NCBI GenBank assembly: GCA_903813345.2
Contig: CAIIXF020000006.1
Location: 18,514,524-18,576,523 of the forward strand
Reading direction: 5' to 3'
Length of the DNA stretch: 62,000 nucleotides
DNA from: Owenia fusiformis
Taxonomy: Eukaryota; Annelida; Polychaeta; Sabellida; Oweniidae
Part shown: one piece after another, positions 35,300 to 45,528 of the stretch
Position numbering within the stretch: position 1 is the first letter of the stretch
How the letters are laid out: each line of letters starts with the position of its first letter
Made by a program: the position numbers and the translations under genes
The notes under the pieces: model-generated
Databases searched by the model: none
Told to the model about the DNA's origin: nothing
Seen by the model: only the letters and a program-made list of their open reading frames with translations

Positions 35300-36517
35300 G
35301 TTAATAGATTCTCGAGCAGTGCTCGAATTTCTTTCTAGGTAATTCCAATTAAAAAACATTATTAATGAAAAAACAGCGAGATGATTTACGAGCTGATTGA
35401 AAAGGGTATGCAAGTTTTGGCATTCTACAAGAAAAATCTAGTAGTAACCCTTCCCTATAGATGGTTGTAAACAAAAACACGTTAAATATGTTCAACTGGG
35501 AAATCTTTTCTAAATGTACATGTATATAGGGGTGTTTTATGGGATATTCTAAAACAATATAATATAAAATAATATAAAACTATATAATATGATCACGGGG
35601 TTGGATCGAAAAATTTGGTCAACGTCTAGAAGGTCGTTTTTACTAAGAAAAATCAGGATTTTCACATAATTCATTTTACTCGAAAGCTGCTTATTCGGAC
35701 ATTATTCGCAAACGTACATTCGAAATGATACGCGTAGTTGTTCCATTATAACGTTTCAATTTAGACGATGGTTTTGGATAGATATCCTGGATAGTCTATA
35801 CGCCGATCAAAAAACATGTTACTTCAAACAAGTAAGCATTTCCTATATTTTAATTTTGAAAAATGATTAACTCTCGTCGACGTCTACGAGCAAAATTATT
35901 TCATGCTCTGAAACGTTGCGATCTCATATCTAAGAAGCGTATCAGTTCAAAAAAATACTAGAAGACCTAACATATTTCCCATGCACTGCGCCTATTCATT
36001 TGGCAATTCAGTTTTAAATTTTCTCTTAAAAAATAAGACTTCCAATTTGTTGAGTATTCTTGCAGAAATCGTCTACATCCCCCCCCCCTACATCCATTGT
36101 GTACGATCACCGGGCGTGATTATACTCTTAGAGAACATAAATATGATTTTGATTAGTTCTTAATATTTAAAAAAACAATGACCTGGTGTCGTTCATCATA
36201 TGCGATTATTTGATCGTTTCGTTGATACAAAGCTGGTGAAATACAAACTTGTTGCAATATTGAGATCATTGTGCAGATATTCTCGATTATTGCTTTGTTA
36301 TTGAAGTTTGTAAAATAGGTGTGTCCACTTTATTAGTAAAATTGCACGATTGATCCCCAGTTTAATATGTTATTATGTCGATAGTGAAGTAAATATACAA
36401 ACTTATGAATTTCCAATTATACAAAGATCGGACCTCTTTCATTTATAGATTTATTAAAATGCTGAACCATCTTCGAAATTTGGGAATTTTCAAGAAAATG
36501 AACTCGCTTTGTGTTAC
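35300..36517. other. Intergenic; contains the 35920-36120 inverted duplicate
   Basis: No gene recognised. 35920-36120 is the inverted partner of 28844-29045. Confidence 0.5.
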
Positions 36518-36750
36518 GCGGTATATGGCATATATTCATGGTTGCGCGGTATTTGTGATACGGGTGAATATGCCATACTCACCTGCGGTATATGGCATAT
36601 TCCGCAGGTGAGTATGCGATATTTCGCAGTGAATATGCGATACATTGATTTCAGTGAATACCCGATATTCACCTGCGGAATATGTCATACTCACTTGCGG
36701 AATATGCCATATACCGCAGGTGAATATGACATATACCGCAGGTTAAAACG
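36518..36750. repeat. Palindromic GCGGTATATGGCATA repeat cluster
   Basis: Around ten alternating inverted and direct variants of a roughly 20-bp unit (ATATGCCATATACCGCAGGT). The unit is self-complementary in parts (ATATGNCATAT) and its variants run in both orientations (CCGCAGGTGA / TCACCTGCGG). Related clusters are at 37039-37120 and 53945-54035. The 95-residue ORF reading through it reflects repeat periodicity. Confidence 0.8.
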
Positions 36751-37038
36751 ATATACAGAAAGCCTTGATTTGATTGGTTGCGAGAATCGCCTCTAAATGT
36801 AAAACTACGCTGGATTACCAATACAGTTAGTGCTTCGAGTACTAATATATGAATCCTGGATCGATTGAGTAAGTTTATTACGCGAGATTGGTGACTGATA
36901 CTTCTGCTAAGTTAATATATTCGATACACAGTACTGTTGATTCAGTAATCATTATAATAATTTATAACGTTTTACTTGTTCGTTCATTCGATGCAACTGA
37001 CAATTGCGTACTTCCGCATCACGTTCTCATTAGTTAGT

Positions 37039-37120
37039 GTGTATGCCATATACCGCAGGTGAATCTGTCATACAACGCAAGTGAATACGCCATATTCGCT
37101 GCGGCATATGACATATTTTT
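37039..37120. repeat. Second GCGGTATATGGCATA cluster
   Basis: TATGCCATATACCGCAGGTG and variants, ending about 340 bp left of the Polinton. A sequence like its left neighbour (CTCATTAGTTAGTG) also precedes the 53945 cluster. Confidence 0.75.
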
Positions 37121-37456
37121 GTATAGTGTTGACCGCGTAACATCAATCATCAAAATCCTCCATTTAGAAGTACATTTGATCCTGGCATGCACCAGTCATA
37201 AGGGGAATCTGCTTCCGACGAGCTTCTGCCATCTTGGAAAGTGCTTAATATTTCCGATTCACAATTGACTGACCAATGATTCGCGCGTACGACCAAAAAC
37301 GTAGTGGGAGTCGTAGGATGCGATAAGCCTCCATATTGTTTTCAGTTCAAATTGTATATATGCTGATGCTCTAGGGACATAGGGACTGCTCAAATAGGCC
37401 AAAAGATAGCTACTGAGTTCAAAATAGTCACCATTTATTGTAAACTTGTAGTCTCT

Positions 37457-37462
37457 GTCATA
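37457..37462. repeat. Polinton target-site duplication, left (GTCATA)
   Basis: GTCATA is repeated exactly at 47063-47068, immediately outside the terminal inverted repeats. A 6-bp duplication is diagnostic for Polintons. Confidence 0.97.
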
Positions 37463-37593
37463 AGTAGTTAGAGATTAGACAGTTTGAAATAATCCTAACA
37501 CGTAACCCTATGGAAGGGTGATAATTATAAGTAGGGGGATAATAAAGGGGATTCCCCATTTCATCAACTACGTCATCGAGGGAATTCCCATAT
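37463..37593. repeat. Polinton left terminal inverted repeat
   Basis: About 131 bp; the first 120 bp are identical to the inverted right end (46932-47062). Weaker similarity extends to about 37625. Confidence 0.95.
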
Positions 37594-37925
37594 CCCATCA
37601 ATCTGGTTAGTCTGGTTTTATATTTGAAAACCATGACTTCAGACCGCATAGATAATATTCTTTAAATCAAACTTGCCAAGTGTGAAGGTAATATCCTACA
37701 TGATCCTAAAATACCGAAGTATACTGAATAATTCCATTTCGTATTACTTGAAGGTATTCCCCGTTTTCATCAACTACGTCAAAGAATTTCCGGTTTAAAC
37801 TGGTTCAAACCATGACTTCAGACTGTTTTAGGATATTCTGTAAATTAAAACTTACCAAGTTATGAATGTTTTATCCGACATGATTCTAAAATACTGTACT
37901 ATATGGAAAGATTCCAATTTTGCTT
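37545..37925. repeat. Polinton subterminal direct repeat (two copies)
   Basis: About 190 bp starting ATTCCCC.TTTTCATCAACTACGTCA occurs at about 37545-37745 and again, diverged, at about 37750-37925. The first copy overlaps the end of the terminal repeat. No second copy is seen at the right end, so the ends are asymmetric inside the inverted repeat. Confidence 0.75.
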
Positions 37926-38735
37926 TGTACACAAGGTCATTCATAGTTATCAGCTATACGTGTACTAACTACAATCTAATAATAAACAGAATTTAGCCTG
38001 TAGGCAAATGATTAACTTATACATGATTCCAGGCCAAGCAAGTTTATCATGTCACTGTGAAGCGGTATTATTTGTGTTAAGTATTTGTGTTAAGTAAAGT
38101 ATTGTTTATCAGTCGATGTAGTATTTTCTAATACACCCTTTGTAAAATACTACGCATATATAAGTATACCCTAGTAATTGCATATGTTGCACATAAAATT
38201 ATTCGAAATATCATCATTATAAATAAATGTAATACATTCAACCTTATTTTGATAGACCTAAGCTTTGAGAACATGATACCATTTTAGATTTTACTATAAA
38301 AATAACATATCTGTAATCAAACATATTGTGAAGCGAAAAAACCTCAAGGCCACCATATAACTTATGTTACAAATACATTTACTATATAAACCGTCTGTGA
38401 TCAATGTTTAATTAGGAGCAGTGGACGTCTTTTACTATCCTAAGAGATCCTGAAGATCCATTCTACCCATTATGAACATTTATTTGTGAAATGAGGGATT
38501 AAATAAAATAAAATAAATAAATTAATTAATTTAATTAAATGATGAAAATATTAGAAATGGACAGGTTAAATTATTAAAAAAATATATCGATTAGCCTCCT
38601 ATGATCCGATATACATCCAGTTCCAACCGGATCAATCAAGATACAAAAACTCAGTATAAAATTGTAATAGCAACACTAGTTGCTCATTTCATGATATTTG
38701 TTGGAAAGGAGCACTGCTAAGAAGAAACCCTGAAG
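37926..38735. promoter_or_regulatory. Polinton 5' non-coding region with a possible TATA box
   Basis: No ORF. TATATAAA at 38383-38390, about 345 bp before the first ATG, is the best TATA candidate and would leave a long leader. Otherwise AT-rich. Confidence 0.35.
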
Positions 38736-39242
38736 ATGCCTGCAGCAGACCATTCTACTTACGAGTGCCACTGTGGAAAGAGATTCAAACATGCAAGTAA
38801 TTTATCGAGGCATAAGAGACTGGAACATGCGCATGACATCATACAATACCAGTGTCATTGTGGGAAAACCTTTGATAGAAAGGATAGATTGGCAAGGCAT
38901 GAGCTTATACATAACGGAGTTGAATACAAGTGTGATAAATGTAATGCAAAATTTAACAGAAAGGAAAATTTAACCAAGCAGAAGCATACACATGTACAAG
39001 TGGGTGGTGGTGTAGATCCAAACTTGACACCAACACACAACCAGACACAGCAATTTGATTCAAACCCCTCGGATCAGCCTAATAAAACAGATATCCCAAA
39101 TCAAACATTAGAATCTGAGATACCAAATACACCACTAGAAGGCGACCAGGATAACGGCCCTGAAGAGTGCAACTTTGAAGAAGAAGCTGTAAATGGAGCT
39201 TTGAAGACTGACGTTCAAGGCTACAGGTTTATCAAAGTTTGA
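38736..39242 (+). CDS. N-terminal zinc-finger ORF of the Polinton polymerase
   Basis: 168 codons. Three C2H2-type fingers lie at about residues 9-88: YECHCGKRFKHASNLSRHKR, YQCHCGKTFDRKDRLARHEL and YKCDKCNAKFNRKENLTKQK. The third has Gln where the first zinc-binding His should be, so it may not fold. A polar Gln/Pro/Asp-rich linker follows. The last residues (EEEAVNGALKTD...YRFIKV) look like the start of a Polinton polymerase N-domain. The ORF ends TGA at 39240-39242, and the +1 frame there is open straight into the polymerase ORF. It is therefore most likely the N-terminus of one polymerase polypeptide, now separated by a one-base shift. An independent small protein is the alternative. Confidence 0.8.
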   Translation: MPAADHSTYECHCGKRFKHASNLSRHKRLEHAHDIIQYQCHCGKTFDRKDRLARHELIHNGVEYKCDKCNAKFNRKENLTKQKHTHVQVGGGVDPNLTPTHNQTQQFDSNPSDQPNKTDIPNQTLESEIPNTPLEGDQDNGPEECNFEEEAVNGALKTDVQGYRFIKV

Positions 39243-39255
39243 TCCTCTTCGATTC

Positions 39256-42200
39256 ATGAAAGAAAAAGAAGCAAATATTAAGGCCGCACTTTTAAAGCAG
39301 ATGAAAAGAAAGGGTGGGGTAAAGTGGTATGGCTCAGTACAAGTGCAGTTTAAAAAGGAGAAAAAGGAAGGAATGGATATAGCTAAACCCCACTTTCGAG
39401 GTCATTGCCACATAGCCATGAAACCAGTGGATCTAAATGAAGCTTGGAAAGAGACAGTGAAAAAGATATACGACTCGTTTATCAGATATCAACGGGAAGG
39501 AAGTAATTGGCAGTTGGAGTTTGTGATGAAATTCACCTTGCATATGATCATCTGGAAGCCAATTAGAGGATCAAGCTATATCAAAACCCCACTCAAGTTA
39601 CGATACAAAGGTGCAATTGTCAATGTGAAGAATAGAGACAAAAAATGTTTCCTCTGGGCTGTGTTGTCATCACTTTATCCAGCAACAACGAACTCTTGTC
39701 AAGTTGCAAAATACAAAAAGTATGCTTCTATTCTGAATATGGATGGAATAAGTTATCCAGTGAAGCTGACAGATGTAAGAAGATTTGAAATTAACAATAA
39801 TATTTCTATAAACGTCTTTGGGTATGACAAAGAGGTGTTTCCATTACACATTACAAAGCAAAAATTGGAGAGGCACGTAAATCTGATGTTATTCTCAAAC
39901 AAGAAGAGTAGCCATTATTGCAGTATTAAAAATATGAGCAGATTACTAAGTCACACCACAAAACATGATGGTAAGAGATTCTTCTGCGACTATTGTCTTC
40001 ATGGATTTTCAAAGGAAAGCCTACTTGTGGAACATGTTAAGTATTGTGAAATGTATGGCCCACAAAGGATAGAAATGCCTTCTGAAGAGAACAAGTGGCT
40101 GGAATTCAAGGATACCGCAAAACAACTGAAAGCACCTTGGGTGATATATGCTGATTTCGAAAGTTGCTGTGAGAAAATACACAGTTGTCAACCAGATCCC
40201 AATCAGTCCTACTCTGAGAAAAGAACCATACATACGCCGTCTGGATTCTCATATAAAGTAGTGGGTCCCACATCAGAGCATACTCAACCATCTGTAGTAT
40301 ACAGTGGAGAGAATGTCACAGATACATTCATACAGTATATGGTGAAAATACAAGATAGAATAGACCTATGGTATAAAAACACCAAGCCCATAGACATGCA
40401 GCCTGAAGATTGGTCTGCTTTTCGCAAGGCTGTGAACTGCCACATATGCAACAAGCCAATGGGGGATGACCGCGTCAGAGATCACGATCATGTGACAGGG
40501 AAATTTAGAGGTGCTGCACACAATACATGCAACATAAATTTCAAGTTTAGAGGCAGAATCCCAGCAGTCTTCCACAACCTGAAGGTAATTGTCTTCTTTT
40601 AAAAATGAATAATATAGTACTCTAATACATCTTGATCTATATGAAAAATAGTCTCTATATCTAATTTGATTTTCTATTTTCTAATATAGTATCATATACA
40701 TATTGATCTGTATGAAATAGTCTATATTTAATTTTGATTTTCATATTTTGTAGAATTATGATGCTCACTTGATAATGAAGAGTATAGGAATGTATCAACA
40801 TGGGCGACTGAGAGTTATACCTACCAATATGGAAAAGTATATCAGCTTTTCAATGGGAAGTATGGATTTCATTGACTCATATCAATTTCTCAATGCCTCG
40901 CTTGGTAGACTTACTGACAATCTGGTTCAAGAAGGGAAAGAAAAATTCAAGCATCTATCAAACGAATTTTCTGATGATGAAACGTTGACTTTGCTTCTTC
41001 GTAAAGGGGTGTTCCCGTACAGCTGGTTTGACAGTAGGGAAAAGTTTGAAGAGACGGGTCTTCCTTCAAAAGACAGTTTCTACAATGACCTCAACGACCA
41101 ACAACTCTCTCAGGAAGACCATGATCATGCTCATCGTGTTTGGTCACATTTTAAGATGATGAGATTTGAAGATTATCACAATCTTTATATGAAAACAGAT
41201 ACTCTTCTACTTGCTGATGTGTTTGAGAACTTTAGAGAGCTGTGTCTAGATCTATATGGTTTAGATCCTGCTCACTACTATACAGCCCCAGGTAAGTAAT
41301 ATAATACGTTGGTCTTAGATAAATAGAATTTATGAAATAAATTTTAAGTAAGGATTTAATCAGAATCATAAATATTAAAATACACCTTACATTTTCCAGG
41401 TCTAAGTTGGGCTGCTGCTCTAAAGTATACAGGGGTGAGACTCGAATTACTTACTGATCCTGACATGTATCTGTTTGTGGAAGCTGGATTGAGAGGAGGA
41501 ATATCTATGATATCACATAGACATGCAAGAGCAAACAACCCATACCTCCCCGAATATGACTCAACAAAACCAAACTCATACATTAGTTATATTGGTAAGT
41601 TACTTATGAAAACTCCAATTTGTTATATAGAATATTATGATTAATTGATTAAGTCTGATAACTAACCCATTTTGTAATGCTATAAACGACTATAAATCAT
41701 TATACTATAAAAAATGTAATAAAGACATAGACAAATAACATATTCATAATAATAACCTATTAATTTATGGTTTCAGATGCAAATAATTTATATGGTTGGG
41801 CAATGAGCAAGCCACTCCCAACACATGGTTTTAAGTGGCTAAAAGAAGAGGAAATTGATCACCTTCGCATCTGTGATGTTGATGAAGATTCAGAAGATGG
41901 CTACATATTGGAAGTTGACCTGGACTATCCTCGAGATCTACATGACAGTCATTCTGATTACCCGTTAGCACCAGAAACAATGGTTATCAAAAAGGACTTG
42001 GTATCTCCATACTGCCGAGAACTAGATGAAGATCTTGCACTTGGTGGTACCCCTACTAAAAAGCTAGTACCGAACCTAATGGATAAGAAAAACTACATAG
42101 TTCATTATAGAAACCTTCAGCAGTATATTAAGTATGGATTGAAACTGCGTAAAATCCATAGAGTGATGACCTTCAAACAGTCCAGGTGGCTAAAGTCATA

Positions 42201-43681
42201 CATTGATCTGAATACCAATAGACGTAAGCATGCCAAGAATGATTTTGAAAAAGATCTTTTCAAGTTAATGAATAACAGGTAAGTAAGAAATTGTAGTTTA
42301 GTTTGTATAATAGGGTGGTCCAAAATATGGCGAAAAACCAACTTTGTTTCGGATCATCTTCCTCATTTGACTTACCGTTGTCCATGACCTAAAACACCTG
42401 CACACCAAATTTTGAGACCCAAATCCCATTGGAAATTTACCCACGCTTCGACTGAAAAATTCGGTTATTTCATGATTTTTTGCTATTTTCGATAAATTGC
42501 CATCTCGCTTTTCCTGGTATAATATGTTTCTATTTTTTCATAATAACCATTTTTGGAGCACTCTTTATTACTTCATAATACTAGGAATCCATACACCAAA
42601 TTTTGCGACACAAATCTCATGGGAAATTTACACCATGTTTTGACTGAAAAATGGTGATTTTCACAGTTTTCTCAGATTTTCAATAGATTGCTGTCTCCAT
42701 TTTCCTGGTATAATATGTTTCTATTTTTTCATAATAAATACTTTTGGATGACTCTTTATTACTTCATAATACTAGGGACCCATACACCAAATTTGAGACC
42801 CAAATCCCCGTTAAGAAATTGGATAATGGGGTATAAAATGTATAACTTAAGAAAAATGCTCTGATTTAACATATTTATAAAAAATATGAGTCTAACTATA
42901 CTAATGCAGATTCTTTTATTTTAGTGTCTTTGGCAAGACCATGGAAAACCTGAGAAAACGCCGTGACATTGAGTTGGTTAACAAGGAGAGGAGGCTTCAT
43001 AGATTAGCATGCAAACCCTCATTCCATGCATTCAGCATATTTACTGAAGACCTAGCGGCAGTCGAGAAGTTGAAGACAAAGCTCTATCTAGACAAACCTA
43101 TCTACTGTGGATTCACTATACTTGACATAAGTAAAACACTGCTATTCGATCACCACTATGGGTATATACTTCCAAAGTATGGTAAAAATGCCACACTCTG
43201 CTTCATTGATACAGATTCACTGTGCTACTACATCCAAACTGAAGATCTCTACAAAGATATGAAGGATGACATAGACTTGTATGACACATCAAACTTTTCG
43301 ACTTCACACCCATTATTTTCGAGTGAAAATAAAAAGGTCATTGGGAAATTCAAGGATGAGACTGCTGGAGAACCTCCATTGGAATTCGTAGGTCTTAAGC
43401 CAAAGATGTACTCTTTGCTTGTGGGAGATGAAGTCAAGAAAACAGCAAAGGGTATTAGCAAATCAGTGGTGAAGAATAGCATCACCCATGATGACTATCG
43501 AAATGCTATCCTGGAGGGACAATTAAAAATGACATCGATGAAACAATTTAGATCATTTAAACATGACATCTTTACGGTGGAATTAAACAAGATTGGCCTC
43601 AACCCCTATGATGACAAACGCTTTATTCTTGATGATGGAGTTGGTACACTTGCACATGGACATTACAGAATTCAAATGTGA
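39256..43681 (+). CDS. PolB: Protein-primed family B DNA polymerase, five exons
   Basis: Exons 39256-40584, 40754-41291, 41400-41594, 41777-42278 and 42925-43681 join in frame to 1,106 residues, each intron GT-AG. Seen: exonuclease motif YADFES (D300, E302); an endonuclease VII-like zinc/HNH module with CxxC at 395-398 and DHDH at 409-412 before TGKFRG; motif A at IDANNLYG (Asp688, split by intron 3); motif B NNSVFGKT (853-860, split by intron 4); motif C FIDTDS (Asp950, Asp952). All polymerase and exonuclease residues are present. Known: such enzymes replicate Polintons from a terminal protein primer. The frame is open upstream to 39237, so the Met used here is a convention. No internal stop or frameshift in the five exons. 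Confidence 0.95.
42279..42924 (+). repeat. Polymerase intron 4 with a 191 bp tandem repeat
   Basis: The 646 bp intron (GTAAGT...TTTTAG) is the longest of the four (others 169, 108 and 182 bp). It holds about 2.2 diverged copies of a 191 bp unit, marked by ACACCAAATTTTG at 42402, 42593 and 42784. Confidence 0.85.
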
Positions 43682-43750
43682 GAATATAATATACTCCTCT
43701 TTCCATCTTCTCTACTCGTTGTACTATTACACCTCCTCTCATTCTTTCCC

Positions 43751-43801
43751 TCCTCCTCCTCCTCCTCCTCCTCTTCCTCCTCCTCCTCCTCCTCCTCCTC
43801 C
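43751..43801. repeat. (CCT)n microsatellite between PolB and ATPase
   Basis: About 16 CCT/TCC triplets with one CTT interruption, between the PolB stop and the ATPase ATG. The proline- and arginine-rich ORFs across it are artefacts. Confidence 0.95.
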
Positions 43802-43945
43802 AAATCATATTCTCACTGGTATAGCCATTTCGATAAGTTGATGCTGATTTATTGAACCAATGAGATTACAGGATGAAAATATGTAAATTTAAGCCCATGT
43901 GTTCTAGATTATGTTCATTCTAAAATAAGATCTTGAAGGAGCAAC

Positions 43946-45463
43946 ATGTCTTTTACTTGCTTTAAGTGTAATATGGACTTCACAAGAAAGGATAATTTGA
44001 GCAGACATATGAATCAACTCCATAGAACTTATAATGACGATGTCGGAGATGTAAAGTCAGATATTGTATTAAAACATCCATTTACTTTGATTGCAGCTGG
44101 TCCAACATCGTCGGGCAAAACGTGGTTGATGAAGAAGCTAATTAAACATGTAGGAAAATACATAACCCCAACTCCCAAGAGAATCATTTAGTGCTATGGC
44201 CAATGGCAACCAGCTTATGAAGAAATGAAGAGCTATCCTGGTATAGAGTTCATTCATGGAATACCTGATGAATTAGACAACCCGAGATTCCTCAATACGA
44301 CCACACCCAATCTCCTTGTATTAGATGACCTCATGACATCAGCGACTAAAGATGAACGCATTTCTGATCTTTATACAAAAGGAAGCCACCACCGGAATTT
44401 ATCTGTGATTTGTCTCATGCAAAACATGTACCATCAAGGAAAGGAAAACAGAACAATGAGTCTGAACTCACATTATTTGATTTTATTCAATAATCCAAGA
44501 GATCGTCAGCAGGTGGCACATTTATCAAGGCAGATGTATCCAGGTAGTGGTGGAAAACTTCTGAGAGCATACAACAATGCAACTAATGTACCCTATGGTT
44601 ATCTACTATTGGATTTAAAGCAAGAGACACCAGAGCATGAGCGATTGAAACCTAACGCATTTACATTTACTGATGATAACGCAGAAGACTACTCTCACGT
44701 GATCCAACCAATAAAAAAGCATGTTGATGATGACGTAGTGCTTCAAACTTCAACTGAAATAAATAGCAGTATCCCTCAGGGGTTTCCTCATTTGGACCAT
44801 TGCAATAGAGAAGACAACATGGTATCTTGTGATGATTGTGGTGTTGTCTTTGAGAGTCTTCACGATCTACAAAGACATATACGAAAATGGTGTCCAGAAC
44901 AGAATGAGTTGCCAGATATAAAAAAGAGAAAGATGGATTCAGAAAATGATGTAGAAAATTCTAACCATTCAACCAAGTGGGAATCTCTTGGCGATAGTGA
45001 TGATGATGGTGATGATAATGAAAGTGCAGCTGAAGATGATGAAGATATAAGAGAAAACAGTACTTATCTCTATTTTAAAGAGAATGCAAGAAAAGACAAT
45101 GAAAAACACTTTCAGAGTAAAGTTGATAAGTATTTGAACAATGGTTTCACAGAACAGGAAGCAGTAGAAAAAGCAGAAGCAAAACTGAAGACTCAGGATA
45201 TTAAGCAATTCTTGGATAAATACAGACATTTCATCAAACTCTATATACACATTGAAGAGAGTACAATGCATAGAAAGATCATGGATGCTATTGAAAAGAG
45301 GCTCTCAAATGATGTATCAGAGAAAGTCGCTATTAGGAGGGTGTTGTCCAAGTACAGACATGAATTTGATGAACTGTTTAGCCAGGACTCTGGAGATGAA
45401 TCAAATGATGGGTCAAATAGTGAAGCAGAATCTGATGGAGAGACTGATTCAGACAATGAATAA
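43946..45463 (+). pseudogene. ATP: FtsK/HerA-type ATPase with zinc fingers, one in-frame stop
   Basis: Frame open over 506 codons apart from TAG at 44189-44191 (codon 82). Order: a C2H2 finger FTCFKCNMDFTRKDNLSRHM (residues 3-26); Walker A GPTSSGKT (52-59); the stop; Walker B LLVLDD about 40 codons later; a sensor region (SVICLMQNM); a CxxC-x12-H-x4-C finger (CDDC, about 295); an acidic run; two related helical repeats sharing KYRH; and an acidic tail. Known: Polinton and nucleocytoplasmic-virus ATPases of this class package DNA into capsids. The stop lies between Walker A and B, so a normal product cannot form unless the stop is read through. A sequencing error is possible. Poly(A) signal AATAAA is at 45505-45510. 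Confidence 0.9.
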
Positions 45464-45528
45464 TCACCACAAATATAACCTGTAAACAAAGTACTTATCA
45501 TCATAATAAAAATAGTTTTCAATGAGGA

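Noticed and set aside
36405-37268. 68-, 95- and 69-residue ORFs near 36.4-37.3 kb
   Set aside because: They read through or beside the palindromic repeat clusters and have no domain.
43593-43841. Proline-rich and arginine-rich ORFs after PolB
   Set aside because: Both are readings of the (CCT)n microsatellite overlapping the PolB 3' end.
44969-45522. 100- and 93-residue minus-strand ORFs opposite the ATPase
   Set aside because: Shadows of the acidic, GAT/GAA-rich ATPase C-terminus.
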